A stretch of DNA of 64,000 nt from Saprospiraceae bacterium (GTDB taxonomy: Bacteria; Bacteroidota; Bacteroidia; Chitinophagales; Saprospiraceae): contig JADJTQ010000003.1 of the NCBI GenBank assembly GCA_016711125.1, forward strand, positions 868,001-932,000, written 5' to 3'. Made by a program: the position numbers and the translations under genes. Shown in pieces: positions 9,280 through 20,760 of this stretch (positions are counted from its first letter, which is position 1; each line of letters opens with the position of its first letter). Below the pieces are notes generated by a model. It was not told where the DNA came from and searched no databases. It was given only the letters and a program-made list of their open reading frames with translations.

Positions 9280-11058
9280 GTGGGTAGTTTGATAAGAATT
9301 TTATTTTGCAAACCTATTTGCCTGCTTTTTACCGTCGCACTGTTCTTTATTTCATGCGATACTTCGGTCCGACCCGTCGATCTTATTTTATATAATGGGA
9401 AAATAATCTCGGTCGATCAAGACCATACCATATCGGAAGCTCTAGCCATTAAAAATGGTAAATTCCTGTCGGTAGGTAGTAATCAAGAAATCAAGAAATT
9501 ATTTCGAGCCACCCAAAGTATCGATCTTCAGGGACTAAGCGTCATTCCGGGTATTATAGAGGGTCATGTTCATCCCATTCCCGCATCCATCAGCGAACAT
9601 TTTGAAGAAATACCGGATGTGAAAACCATTGCTGAGTTGTTGAGCTGGGTGCAACTTCAGGTGCAGGAAAAACCCCAGGGCTCCTGGATTATTCATCCTA
9701 AATTTTTTGCAACTAGGCTACAAGAAATGCGGCAACCTACTATAGTCGAATTGGACTCAGTGGCACCAGATCACCCTGTTTTCCTAGATGGATCATACGG
9801 TGGAATGGTCAACTCGGCCGCTCTCCGGATGTCGAACGTTTCCACTAGAACAGCTGAAGAGGGCTTTCTAAGAGATCCTCAATCCGGAGAGCTGAACGGC
9901 ATGTTGCGGAGGTCGGCGTTTGAGTTTTTAGCCATTGATCATTCGGATCAATTATCAGATGAAGAGCGTCGATTTGATCTTACACAATTATTGCAGATGT
10001 ACAACCAGGTGGGCATCACCTCGATCACGGCTGGAAGTGGGACTACCAAAGATCTGGATGTTTTTAAAAGCTTAAGGACTAGTGGTGACCTAACTGTGCG
10101 AATCTTTCAGAATATAAGTATTCCATTTAATCATCAGGACTCAATCGAACAAATGCGACAGGCACTCGACGACTTAGGATACCATACCGGTACTGGAGAT
10201 GAATGGGTTAGGGTAGGTGCCTTGAAGGCGGTTATCGATGGTGGTGTGTTAACTGGTACGGCCTATCTTCGGGAGCCATGGGGCCTTGGTGCGAAAGAGA
10301 TCTATGGGATTACCGACCCAACTTACCGTGGGGTGTTGAGAATCGGTCAGGAGGATTTAGAGCGGATGATCCTGGTGGCGCTTGAAAAAGATTGGAAATT
10401 TACGGCTCATGTGACGGGGGGAGGAGGTGTAGATGTGCTGCTAAATGCGATTGAAAGTGTAGCTGAGACACAAAATGTAATGGACAAAAGGTTTTCGGTG
10501 ATCCATGGTAATTTCTATACAGAAAATGCAATTATAAAAATGAAAAACCTGGGTGTCTATGCGGATATGCAACCGGCTTGGTTTTTTAAAGATGCCGATT
10601 TACTTTACCAAGTTTTGGGCGAAGATCGAATGCAGACATTTCACCCCTATAAATCGTTGTTTGATGCCGGAGCTATCGTCAATGGCGGATCAGATCATAT
10701 GGTGAAACTGAATTCGTACACGGCGATCAATCCCTATAATCCCTTCCTATCCATGTGGTCGGTCGTAACTCGCAAAACTGAATTAGGTAGTGTTTATAAC
10801 ACGGATCAGGCCCTGTCTAGATTGCAGGCACTCCAGATGTATACGATCAATAATGCTTTTGCTTCTTTCGAGGAGGATATCAAAGGATCTATCGAACCCG
10901 GAAAATTAGCGGATCTGGCGGTTATTTCAGAAGACCTGTTGACCTGCGCTGAAGATAGGATAAAAGAAATTCAAGTCGTCCTTACAATGGTGGATGGAAA
11001 TATTGTGTTTGACAATGGAACACTGGATGTCGATGAACCTGAAGACAGAGAAAGATAG
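9280..11058 (+). CDS. YtcJ-like amidohydrolase lipoprotein
   Basis: Amidohydrolase of the YtcJ / metal-dependent hydrolase type. I place the start at GTG 9280 because it gives a lipoprotein signal (CLLFTVALFFISC) right before DLILYNGKIISVDQDHTISEALAIKNGK, the family's first beta sandwich. Metal ligands are seen in EGHVHPIP (HxH), FTAHVTGGGGVD, SVIHGNF and NGGSDHMVK (the late Asp). The ending KGSIEPGKLADLAVIS is the usual sandwich closure. It hydrolyses C-N bonds in an unknown substrate, probably at the periplasmic side of a membrane. An upstream in-frame start at 9091 would add 63 residues that look unrelated. Confidence 0.85.
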   Translation: MGSLIRILFCKPICLLFTVALFFISCDTSVRPVDLILYNGKIISVDQDHTISEALAIKNGKFLSVGSNQEIKKLFRATQSIDLQGLSVIPGIIEGHVHPIPASISEHFEEIPDVKTIAELLSWVQLQVQEKPQGSWIIHPKFFATRLQEMRQPTIVELDSVAPDHPVFLDGSYGGMVNSAALRMSNVSTRTAEEGFLRDPQSGELNGMLRRSAFEFLAIDHSDQLSDEERRFDLTQLLQMYNQVGITSITAGSGTTKDLDVFKSLRTSGDLTVRIFQNISIPFNHQDSIEQMRQALDDLGYHTGTGDEWVRVGALKAVIDGGVLTGTAYLREPWGLGAKEIYGITDPTYRGVLRIGQEDLERMILVALEKDWKFTAHVTGGGGVDVLLNAIESVAETQNVMDKRFSVIHGNFYTENAIIKMKNLGVYADMQPAWFFKDADLLYQVLGEDRMQTFHPYKSLFDAGAIVNGGSDHMVKLNSYTAINPYNPFLSMWSVVTRKTELGSVYNTDQALSRLQALQMYTINNAFASFEEDIKGSIEPGKLADLAVISEDLLTCAEDRIKEIQVVLTMVDGNIVFDNGTLDVDEPEDRER

Positions 11059-11320
11059 ATCTGGAAGGAAGGTATTTGGGAGGTGAACTAAATTGAGAAT
11101 CGGATATTTGTTTTCAACATATGATCTTAGCTCCTTATTTTTAATCTGGTCAAACTTCCCTGAATTGATTAGTTCTGACGGACTCCATTTTGAGGATTGA
11201 ATTGCAGACATGATACCATAATTTTAATTAGGATGCTGGCAAAACTATGATTTGAAAGTGCGATGGTTACATGGTTTTGATTTTACCGATTTTATAGTGT
11301 TTCTTTAAATTGATTACATA

Positions 11321-12355
11321 TTACATGATTGCGATTGGATTGACCACAGAGCCTGTCCCACCAACAACTACAAGTGGGGCCAGGACAAGGAAAAATTCCC
11401 AGGTATTTCGGTCAATGCAAATTTTGGATAAAACCCCCAAATCCAGATTCCACAATGTGGGTAATCCCATAAAGGGATTTGCCACGTGGTGAATGGAATA
11501 GTTGGTGGGATACCTTTTATCATTATTCGGTGCTTCATCAAAATCTGAACCCATTAGCGCAGCATTATAAGCATGTATAAACTCGAGCACAGAAGGATTT
11601 AGTCCGGGTTTGTTGCCTAGCGTATTTGGGTTGTCGGGATGGTACTGGAAAAACGCATTTCTACCACAATGGATAATTGCGGCATCTCCCTTACGTGGCT
11701 CGACTTTATGCTTTCGTGCAAAATCTTCCAGCTCCCAACCTTGAACAGGTTGATCCACCGGAATAAAAGGTAATTCCCTGAGTTTGGTAATGTCATAGAG
11801 GACACCTCGCGTAATAATGCCATTCTTCCAGTTTTCGATACCATGTATCAAGGCACCTTTTTCAGTAATGAGGGATTCGGAATAGCCATTGTACAATTTT
11901 CCATCCTTGGAAGAAATATGATTTAAGGCATCAATATGGGTTTCCGTATAACCATGGCCATGTACGGTAATGGTATCATGAGCGGAGCCAATATTGTCGG
12001 AGTTGGTACTGTAAATCTCCATCTCCAGTTTTCCGGAGGTCATTGGCCGGGAAAGCGTTACGGATCGCCCCACACTAATAAGTTCTTTCGCATTTCTCAC
12101 TGCTTGCTCATCAATGAAATTTAAGGTTCCAAATTTGTCTTCCTTGCCCCATCTTCCCCAATTATTGAATCTTTCGTAATATTGCAATAGGTCATCAGCA
12201 GTGGGTATGGATCTGCTTATGTTTTTGAATGCAAAAGGTAGTTGACCTGTTTTTTGTTCACCATGATCCTTTCTATTAATACCGCCATCACAAGAGGACA
12301 ATAATAACAATGGGGTAGATCCACCCATAAGGTTGACGAAGTTTCGACGTTTCAT
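11321..12355 (-). CDS. Cyclase family / kynurenine formamidase-like metal hydrolase
   Basis: A 344-aa protein. The N-terminus (MKRRNFVNLMGGSTPLLLLSSC) combines an RR pair with a lipobox, so it is exported and lipidated. The centre carries the cyclase-family metal motif in the form HGHGYTETHIDALNHI, with further conserved stretches GVLYDITKLRELPF, DAAIIHCG and GLNPSVLEFIHAYNAALMGSD. Members hydrolyse formylkynurenine, isatin and similar amides or lactones. It lies 33 bp downstream of the FAD oxidase on the same strand and probably shares its transcript, which suggests a small catabolic unit. Confidence 0.8.
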   Translation of the reverse strand: MKRRNFVNLMGGSTPLLLLSSCDGGINRKDHGEQKTGQLPFAFKNISRSIPTADDLLQYYERFNNWGRWGKEDKFGTLNFIDEQAVRNAKELISVGRSVTLSRPMTSGKLEMEIYSTNSDNIGSAHDTITVHGHGYTETHIDALNHISSKDGKLYNGYSESLITEKGALIHGIENWKNGIITRGVLYDITKLRELPFIPVDQPVQGWELEDFARKHKVEPRKGDAAIIHCGRNAFFQYHPDNPNTLGNKPGLNPSVLEFIHAYNAALMGSDFDEAPNNDKRYPTNYSIHHVANPFMGLPTLWNLDLGVLSKICIDRNTWEFFLVLAPLVVVGGTGSVVNPIAIM

Positions 12356-12388
12356 CGGATAGGTTTTAAAAATGAGAGATTCGGCCGA

Positions 12389-13800
12389 TCAAGGGTACCC
12401 TGCCAATTTTTGAATTAAGAGAGTTTGATCGGTAGGTTTGATGTTTTGATTGACCCGGAATAAATTTCCCGGATCGTATTTCGCTTTAATTTCAGATAAG
12501 CGTTGATAATGATTACCATAGATCGTTTTCACGGTATCGGTCCCCTCATCCATGGTGAAATTGATATAACCTCCCCCTAATGAATAGGGTTGTAGAGCAT
12601 CCCAGTACGATCTCGCCCATTTTACAGTTGCGTCGCTATTACCTCCATCAGCGTCAATACCCAAAATGACAACCGAGTAATTGGCATCGCGATAGTTCCA
12701 GGAGGTTTCTTCTTTTCCAATAGCAGCTGCAGCACCGTTTACCGGATACATATGCATACTCGACATCAGTGTAGGCATTTGTTCTCCATGCTCCAAATTG
12801 ACTGCTATACAGGCATCGCTCAAATCCTTTACAAATTGGGTTTTCCAGTACCAATTCATGCCTGCCGGATATAACGCGTCAAACATTGATTGGATAGCTG
12901 GAAAGGCCATCGGGCCTACAAAATCCAGCACAGGTTGCTTAAATGACCGAATAGGTTTGAAAACTTCTTCTGCAGATTGCATATCGCCGTTATAACACCA
13001 TACAATGCCACACACCTTTTGGTTATGTAGATGCTGTGGAAAGGGTTCACCGGGTGGTACCATCAACAGGGCAAAAAAGCCGTATAAATCATTCGGTGTT
13101 GACGTAATAAATCGGTGATACCAGTTCATCATATCTTTGCTGTCTTCCCATGCCCAAAGCATCAGGCCACCATATATCGTGTGAACCATATTTAAACGGA
13201 AAAGGAAGGAAACCACGACGCCAAAATTTCCACCACCTCCGCGCAATGCCCAAAACAAGTCGGGATTTTCTGTCGCCGATGCTTTGACTAGACGTCCATC
13301 GGCAAGCACCACATCTGCTTCCAAGAGATTGTCAATGGTGAGGCCGTATTGTCGTGTGAGATAGCCCAACCCCCACCCAGAGTTAGACCTCCGACACCGG
13401 TCCCGCCATAGAAGCCTAGAGGTACAGCCATGCCGATTTGGTGAGTAGCTTCATCAACCTCTTTCAATAGGCAACCACCTCCCACGCGAACAGTTCTCGC
13501 TTCAGCGTCCACCCGGATAGTTTTAAGTTGTGATAAATCAATGACCAGTCCACCGTCGCACACACCAAATCCAGCAGCGTTGTGTCCGCCACATCGAACC
13601 GCTGGAAGCAAATCATGTTGCCTGGCAAAATGAACGCAGGTCTTTACATCGTCAACATCCTTACAGTAGGCAATTGCAGCCGGCCGTTTATCAATCGCAC
13701 CGTTGTGAACCTTGCGAGCAAGATCATATTCGTCATCCTCAGGTAGAATCAAACGGCCATTTAACTGGTTCTGCAGATTGATAAACTTTAAGTTAGTCAT
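12389..13800 (-). pseudogene. FAD-linked berberine-bridge-type oxidase, frameshifted
   Basis: Two overlapping frames make one family-length protein of about 470 aa. The N-terminal half has the PCMH/VAO FAD-binding domain (AVRCGGHNAAGFGVCDGGLVIDLS, GFYGGTGVGGLTLGGG); the other half continues with GYLTRQYGLTIDNLLEADVV and ends with the BBE tail NYQRLSEIKAKYDPGNLFRVNQNI. The H in RCGGHN is the usual FAD attachment residue. The break falls in a run of five C (plus strand 13370-13374); six would restore the frame. It sits between the cyclase gene and a divergent-facing AraC regulator gene. Confidence 0.8.
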
Positions 13801-13917
13801 GATAGTTTATTGATAGATAAACAGATAGAAATCAATCTAAAGATAAAGGGTAATTACCTAAGGTACATTTCCTAAAAGTTCAAAATCTTATCCAAGAAGT
13901 TCAAAACCAAGGAAGTG

Positions 13918-14802
13918 TTAGAAATGTGAAGCAGCGGAAATTCTCTTACGGAACTGTAATGGGGATACACTTTGGACTTCCTTGAAAACCCGGCTGAAAT
14001 GTGTTGGATTTTCGAAGCCACTATCATTGGCAATTTCGCTGATATTTTTGGTACTGGTGTTGAGCAACAAAGTGGCAAAGGCAATCCTTTTTTGCAAAAG
14101 CCATTTACCAGGTGTGGTCTGGTAATCCTGTTTGAAATCTCTTTTGAAGGTGGAAACGCTTCTTTGCGCAAGACGGGCAAATTCGGCAATCGACAGATTA
14201 AAATGAAAATTGGCTTCCATTATTTCAAACAAGGGTGGTTTGTGGTGGTACCCCAATCTATTAATATAAGAAAGTAGTTCGGCATTGGCTGGATTGGAGA
14301 GGATGATAAACAACAATTCCTTAAATTTGAGTGTAAGAAGATCTTTTGGCGGCCGTGACTGTTGTTCAAAATAAGGCAAAAAGCTGTAAAAAAAGGCACG
14401 CGTTATTTCATTGATTTTTATTGGAATTAGCATGTCACTTGGTGTAGCAGGCAGCGATTTGAGGGGCCAAAGTTCACGATACTCGTTAAAGAACAAACAC
14501 AGGAAATCATCCGGAAAATAAAAGGATAATATTTCCCAGCCCTTTGTTCCGATCTCCTGCTTCCAGGCACCTTTTTTTGCAAAAACGGTAGTATGTTCCG
14601 TCATATTCCATGACCGGAGACCGTGGTGAAATGTCTTGTCACCTCCCAATGTAAAGCTGATCTGGTTGAAGTGACTATACAAATAGAGATAGTGATCAAT
14701 TTGTGGACAAATATAGTGAACAAACAAAAGGTCATTTGAAGCGATCTGTTGAAATTCGTTAGGTCGGTTGGTTAAAAAGTCATAGGTATTATTCATAACC
14801 AA
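13918..14802 (-). CDS. AraC family transcriptional regulator
   Basis: A 294-aa protein with an N-terminal effector or dimerisation region (about 1-185) and a C-terminal double helix-turn-helix. SIAEFARLAQRSVSTFKRDF is the first recognition helix; ISEIANDSGFENPTHFSRVFK followed by VSPLQFRKRI is the second. The N-terminus resembles the ExsA-like group rather than sugar-binding AraC proteins. It is encoded upstream of and on the same strand as the FAD oxidase and cyclase genes and is the obvious candidate regulator for them (inference from position). Confidence 0.88.
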   Translation of the reverse strand: MVMNNTYDFLTNRPNEFQQIASNDLLFVHYICPQIDHYLYLYSHFNQISFTLGGDKTFHHGLRSWNMTEHTTVFAKKGAWKQEIGTKGWEILSFYFPDDFLCLFFNEYRELWPLKSLPATPSDMLIPIKINEITRAFFYSFLPYFEQQSRPPKDLLTLKFKELLFIILSNPANAELLSYINRLGYHHKPPLFEIMEANFHFNLSIAEFARLAQRSVSTFKRDFKQDYQTTPGKWLLQKRIAFATLLLNTSTKNISEIANDSGFENPTHFSRVFKEVQSVSPLQFRKRISAASHF

Positions 14803-15219
14803 GGGAAATTTTTTGATACTGCTGATAACGCGTCGCCTATAGACAAGTCGCTGAACAAAGGCGACACTGGCTCTCTCAGCTAAATTAAGAATTAATTCGT
14901 GAACTATAACGTGAGCTTATTACAAATCATTGACGAATTTGGAGTGTAGCAGACCAGACATGCAGAATCTCAATTGGTCAAACTACTAATTTTGATTTTT
15001 GATAGGATGGTTGTACACCCTCATATTAATTGAGTGGGTCATCCCCCCTCGCTCGAATTATGCAGTACCAATTATAGTAGATCCCAATGCCTTTTCATGG
15101 CATAACTATTGATGGTCTTTGAATTGTCACGCCAATTCCAGAAGTTTTACTCGAGCTCTATTCTATCCCGACACTTAACAAAATAATAGACCATGCTGCA
15201 CTGTGTAATTCAGCCTTGG
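14803..15219. other. Gene-free interval, 417 bp
   Basis: This divergent region between the AraC gene and the metalloprotease gene holds no visible gene or repeat. It must contain promoters for both directions. Confidence 0.4.
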
Positions 15220-17653
15220 ATGCCCCTCAAGAAGTATTTTATGCCTGGCTTTTTTTCTGAGTACCTGCTCGGTTTGCCTACGAGCACAGGTTCCGTTTTG
15301 TGAAACCGAAACTGATCATAGCTTTATGCAGCATTTTGATCAATTGCTGGAACGTGCTCCCTACGCCCATGAAAAGCAACGCTCGGTACCAATGATCGAT
15401 GTGCCTTTGGTTTTTCACATTGAGGAAGTGAGTGGCAATCCCGTGATTAATCTGACCTTTTTGTTTAATAAACTGGCATTGGTCAATACCTACTATGCAC
15501 CGGCACACGTACGTTTTGTCAATTGTGCCCCTATACTTTATTATGAAAGCAGCAGTAGTGTCTACATAAAGAATGCGATCAATATCTATTTAAATGGCGG
15601 GCCAAACGGATGCGGCTCATATGCAGGTGGCAGGATTTATATTAATGTAAATTGTAATCGCACTTTTGAACATGTCCTGGCGCATGAGCTTGGTCATGCC
15701 CTGGGCTTGCCCCATACGCATGGATATACCAACACAGGCACTACCACTGAGTTAGTGGATGGTAGTAATTGCACCACCGACGGCGATCGCTTTTGTGATA
15801 CCCCGGCCGATCCTAACTTGCTAAATCTTGTAAATGGAAGCTGCCAATATACCGGCACCGGGTTGGATGCCAAGGGAGATATGTATCTTCCCGATGTCAC
15901 CAACATCATGTCGTATTCACGCTCCACCTGTGTCGACAAGTTTTCGCAGGAACAATTGGATAAGATGTACCTGGTAGCTCAGGCTCTGGCTCTTAGCTGT
16001 TGTCGCATTGATCCACCGTCGGTGGCCGATATCAGTGTCTGCAGCGGGCAGAAAGCAGTGCTCACAGCCACAACGAATTTGCCAATGGGTATTTTGAGAT
16101 GGTATTCTGATCCAAAAGGGACCTTGCCACTGGGTACTGGACCAACCTTCACTACAGACACTTTATATACCAGTACAGCATTTTATGTGGAGGTGTTAGA
16201 TTCTTGCATTTCAGAACGATCCACCGTGTTAGTTACGGTTAATCCGGATGGTGGGCTGCCCCTATTAGATGCAAGTATATTTGCAAAACTGGGTCCCGGA
16301 GGCACTCAGAATGGTGGATCCAATCCGTATAATCTGACAAAACTGGGAGACACAGCTTTAATCTTTTCGGCCAATCGAAATAATATCTATGCAACGACGC
16401 ATTTGATGGACACTGTTTTTCTTTTATCCGACACTTTTAGTGCCAGTACTGATTTTAATATTTCTGGAATTACTCCACTTGGAACAAAAATTAATCATCG
16501 CCATTAACAATTTTAATCAGGGTCCAACCCTCTGGTCGATCGAGTTTCCATCGGGATCCGCAACCCTGCTGAAATCATTTGGAACCAATTATGGATTCAG
16601 TAATTTTTGGCTCACGAAAGTAGGGGATTTAGTGTATGGCCAGCTCAATAATGAAACCGTCAATTTAGGCAATGGTTATGCTGAATTATGGAAGACTGAT
16701 GCTACGACGGTAGGTACCGCTTTAGTTAAGGATCTGGCACCAACCGGACCTTTTGGTGATTTTCAATTTACAACTTATCAGGATAAATTGGTATTTGTTA
16801 ATAGCACTCCGGTTGCAGGTCATGAGCTCTGGATTTCCAGTGGAACCCAATCGACTACCCTGATGCTTAAAAATATATATCCCGGTGCGGGTGACAGTCA
16901 AATATCCTCGATTGTTGAAGCCGATGGTCTGCTCTATTTTGCGGCTAATGACAGTGTACATGGTCAGGAATTGTGGGTCAGCGATGGCACGAGCGAGCGG
17001 ACTAATTTGCTGGTCGATATCAATCCCGGGCTTCCTGGCAGCAATATTTATCCACTGATACCACTCAATGGTTCACTCTATTTTTCAGCAGATGATGGCG
17101 TTAATGGTAGCGAGCCTTATAAAAGTGATGGTACCCCGGAAGGCACCCAATTAATTGCCAATATTAGTTCTTCAGGTTCCAGCAGTCCAACCAATTTTAC
17201 CCTATTCCAAAACGAGATTTATTTCAGTGCCAACAAAGCCACCTATGATTATGAATTGTATAAAGAAGATTTAAACGCTATGGCCGGAGCAACCATGATC
17301 CGGGAAATTAATCCTACGGGTTCGGCAAATATTCAGGACTTATATGTCCATGACGATTTGCTTTTTTTTACCGCTAATGATGGCCAGCATGGCGTTGAAT
17401 TGTGGCAGACAGATGGAGCACTTTCGGGCACTCAATTAGTATTTGATATAGGTCCTGGTATTACTTCAGCATATCCCGCCGAATTTTGGATCATTTTAGT
17501 CTGCACGCGATTGATCAAATACTCACCCCAAGTATATTTCTGTCAGGTAGCGATATGTTATTTAAAGCCCCTACTTCCATTACATTGCTAGATGGTTTTG
17601 AAGTGCAAAGTGGTGGTCAGTTTCGAGCGGTGATAGAGCCTTGTGATCCTTAG
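15220..17653 (+). pseudogene. Secreted M43-type zinc metalloprotease with ELWxSDGT repeats, three frameshifts
   Basis: A reconstructed protein of about 810 aa. ATG at 15220 gives a signal peptide once one T is removed from a T4 run at 15237-15240. The catalytic domain has HELGHALGLPHTHG (HExxHxxGxxH) with a later NIMSYSR Met-turn, typical of pappalysin-like M43 proteases. An Ig-like or PKD region follows, then five or so repeats of the type ELWxSDGTxxGTxLxxDI. The frame breaks again in A5 (16486-16490) and T4 (17484-17487). Correcting both continues to FEVQSGGQFRAVIEPCDP, the usual end of secreted Bacteroidota proteins. It is probably an extracellular or surface protease. Confidence 0.8.
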
Positions 17654-18080
17654 TTGCGGGTCTTAGTCGAATATAAAAACAATCCCGAATGAACGAAGCA
17701 GCAACAAGAATGGTATCTCCGGTTATCGAGATCTCTACAGATGACACAAATCACTAGCCTGGCTGGGGTGGCGAGCGAAATCTATCGATTTAGTTCATTT
17801 GATTAGTCGACAAAAACTATAACTACTGTGATGCCCATACCAATTATTTAGGGCCACCTCAAACATATTTCGACAACACCTTACCCTATTTATTTTTATG
17901 AATTATTGCAGGGCATGCAAAACATCGATCAGAATACTTATTTTTAGACAAGCCTTCATCGTTCGATATCGATTTTGGAATCAATTAGTAGTACTCCTAT
18001 TTCATCATGAATCAGGAGATTCGAACGATCTCAGCAATTTGGGTGAGCAGCGTAATTATTAATTCCAAAAAACAAGTTAG
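17654..18080. other. Gene-free interval, 427 bp
   Basis: I see no coding sequence or repeat. It separates the protease from the next plus-strand gene. Confidence 0.4.
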
Positions 18081-19388
18081 ATGACAAAGACACTTGCAGC
18101 TCAATTAAAGCCTTTCGCGGTCGACTTTAATACCTTACATAAAAGTTATAGCCCAGTCTTGTCGCTGGTCCGGGTACTTATCGGAGTCGTCCCAAACTGC
18201 GACACCTACCTTGAAATTTGGCCTACGGGTTTTAAGACATACAATCTGCTGGTCCCCAATATGCTGAATTTGCCGGCGACTTTATTTGGGCGAAAAAGGA
18301 CCAAAGCTTTGATGGGTTTAGCAATGTACCGTTCGAGTATGGCCGCCGAATGCCCTTATTGTTCAGCCCATACCTGTTCGTATGCTTTGCGACGAGGCGC
18401 CACTCCAGATGCTATCACCGGAATCAGATCTCCCCAAGAGCAAGCAGTTGTGGCCCTTGCCGAAGGCATGTCACGGATTCCTTTTCAGGTTAGTAAATCC
18501 GAGTACCAGGCTTTCACTGAACAATTTCATCCGGTTGAGACTGAGAAGATTGTGCTTTCCATCGGCCTCATGGGGTTCTTGAATAAGTTTATGGATGCTA
18601 TCGGAGTAGAGCTGGAACAGGAGTCTATTAATGATGTCGGAAAGCTATTGAGTGGTACGGAATGGAGGGCAGGAAAACATGTGAGCGGCCCATTGAATAT
18701 TTCAAGTTCTACCATCCCTAAACAGGACAATCTGATGACCTATCTACGGGTGATCAGACAGGGTCCGGGTGCTGATAGTCTGGAGAGAGGGTGGACCCGG
18801 GGAGTGCCGGATTCTTACCCCAAGGCAGGTGAATTTCTGCTGAATCTAACCGGTCATAACTTTCCTTTTTTGGCTCATTTCTCTCAGAAAAGAATTGTTC
18901 GCGCCTTGACTACCGTACTTCGGGATAATCTTGATAAAAGCAAGACAGTTTTGGGAATGACAGCCAAGTGTCTGGCCGGATACATGTTCAGCCGGGTCAT
19001 TTTCAATCACTCACTTTCAGTTGATTTACGCAAAGTAGCAGCACAATTAACTCCTGAAGTGAATGAGTCAGTCTTCGACCAATTGGATGAATTGGCTGAG
19101 TTACCTGCTCCCGGAAGTGATAGTGACATAGCCGGGTTTTATAATAGACTATCATCCAATAAAGGGTTAACCAAAAAAGATATCACTGCCGTTTTGCTTT
19201 CCAGAGGAGCTTCTTCCAGTCCAGCCGATGTGAACGATCATATAATTGACCAGGTAGGAAAATGGCTTGAACCCACGTCAGTAGTCGAACTCGTAGTTTG
19301 GTTATCAGTCTTGCAGTTAGTGCATCGTCTTGAAAATTATTTTGCTATTGCTCAAGGATCCTCTAGAGTGTTGCAAAGTACAAGATAG
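18081..19388 (+). CDS. Carboxymuconolactone decarboxylase / AhpD-like protein, extended
   Basis: A 435-aa protein. Around residues 88-101 it has AAECPYCSAHTCSYALRRG, the redox CxxC plus distal His pattern of the AhpD/CMD fold. Single-domain family members are near 150-200 aa; here a second, more degenerate helical repeat seems to follow (RIVRALTTVLRDNLDKSKTVLG onward), without its own CxxC. A peroxidase or alkylhydroperoxidase-like role is plausible but unproven. There is no signal peptide, so it is likely cytoplasmic. It stands alone. Confidence 0.7.
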   Translation: MTKTLAAQLKPFAVDFNTLHKSYSPVLSLVRVLIGVVPNCDTYLEIWPTGFKTYNLLVPNMLNLPATLFGRKRTKALMGLAMYRSSMAAECPYCSAHTCSYALRRGATPDAITGIRSPQEQAVVALAEGMSRIPFQVSKSEYQAFTEQFHPVETEKIVLSIGLMGFLNKFMDAIGVELEQESINDVGKLLSGTEWRAGKHVSGPLNISSSTIPKQDNLMTYLRVIRQGPGADSLERGWTRGVPDSYPKAGEFLLNLTGHNFPFLAHFSQKRIVRALTTVLRDNLDKSKTVLGMTAKCLAGYMFSRVIFNHSLSVDLRKVAAQLTPEVNESVFDQLDELAELPAPGSDSDIAGFYNRLSSNKGLTKKDITAVLLSRGASSSPADVNDHIIDQVGKWLEPTSVVELVVWLSVLQLVHRLENYFAIAQGSSRVLQSTR

Positions 19389-19627
19389 CTGCCATATTGA
19401 TTTTCGAATCGCACCCAAGTTAGTACAATTCATATGTTCCTATTGAATTGCTCCGCAGCCGTTAACAGGATATTTTTCATTGAGATAATCACTTGGATTA
19501 ATATACTTTCCTCTGGGAGCTGACTGCAAAAGTCCTTAATGCAGTTTAAATTTTATATCAAAATATCCGCCGAAGTACTAAATTTGATGAGACACCAATC
19601 AAATCTGATAGTGAAATTACCTTTCCA

Positions 19628-20457
19628 ATGAACAAGCATTTACTTATCCCGATTATATGGTTTTTAATGTTACCCTGCTTTGGCCACAAGAGGAAAAATT
19701 GCAGGTTGATGGAGCAATTAAATTGGGTCAATCAGAAGATCCAACACCCGAAATTGGGACCATCCAATGGAATGGTAATGATTTTGTAGGCTGGAATGGA
19801 GTGATTTGGGTATCACTGACCGGTGGAGCCGTGACTGGTAAGGTCTTTGATATTGATGCCAATGAATATCTGACTATAAAAATTGGTGAACTGGAATGGA
19901 TGACCACAAATTTGAGGACCTCCCGATATAGAGCAGGAACACCAATTGATCAAGTCTCCAATGATATGAACTGGACAAATTTGACGGCGGGTGCCTACTG
20001 CTGGTATAACAATCTCAGTAGTAATGAACTGCCCTACGGCAAGCTTTACAATTGGTTTGCCATATCTGGTGATAGTCTTTGTCCCTCCAGCTGGCATGTA
20101 GCCACAGATTCGGATTGGACCAATTTAATTGACGTTCTAGATCCAGTTATGGTAGATCCAGGCGCAGTAGGTACTCAAAGTACGGTTGCCGGTAGTAAAC
20201 TTAAAGAAGCGGGTACTTCACATTGGAGTCAAAATTCTGGCGCAACGAATCAAAGTGGCTTTACTGGCGTTCCTGGTGGTTTTCGGGATACCGATGGTAT
20301 ATACTATAGTCTTTCTGATGAGACTTTTCTTTGGACGGCAACAACGGATGGGATGAATGCCGCATTTTCACGGTTTATGTCCAAATTAAATTCTCATGTT
20401 CACCGTCTAAGCGGAAGTAAGGTTTTTGGATATTCTGTACGATGTGTAAAGAATTAA
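19628..20457 (+). pseudogene. FISUMP-domain secreted protein A (frameshift at signal peptide)
   Basis: ATG 19628 begins a signal peptide (MNKHLLIPIIWFLMLPCFG) that runs into the main frame after a one-base slip near 19683-19690. The mature protein starts EEKLQVDGAIKLGQSEDPTPEIGTI, then GWNGVIWVSLTG. From about residue 75 comes the Fibrobacter succinogenes major paralogous (FISUMP) domain: IGELEWMTTNLRTSRYRAG, YCWYNN, YGKLYNWFAI, CPSSWHVATDSDW, GFTGVPGGFRD and the closing GYSVRCVKN. The domain is common on secreted Bacteroidota and Fibrobacter proteins and its function is unknown. Two paralogues lie at 30.7 and 52.6 kb. Confidence 0.8.
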
Positions 20458-20459
20458 TT

Positions 20460-20760
20460 GTAAAAGTATACCCAGATCATTGATTATTGAAAACCATGAA
20501 TTGATTTACAGGTAGTTATCTTACAAATATTAAAACATATAGAAAATGGGGATAAATGAATAGCAGATTTTTACGTTATTAATTTTCTTCTGTCAGCACC
20601 GGATAGCTAAGATTAAGAAATAGCCAAGATCGAAATCTATCAGAATTACGGAGATTTTATCGAAAACCCTTTGCCGAATGTTTCTAGCGCTAGGAAACAG
20701 CAAACCATGGATTATCATCCCAATGTAAAAAGGAAGTAAATTTGAATTTAGCCATTTGAA
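20460..20760. other. Gene-free interval, 301 bp
   Basis: AT-rich spacer between FISUMP protein A and the DUF1593 gene. Nothing else is recognisable in it. Confidence 0.35.
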
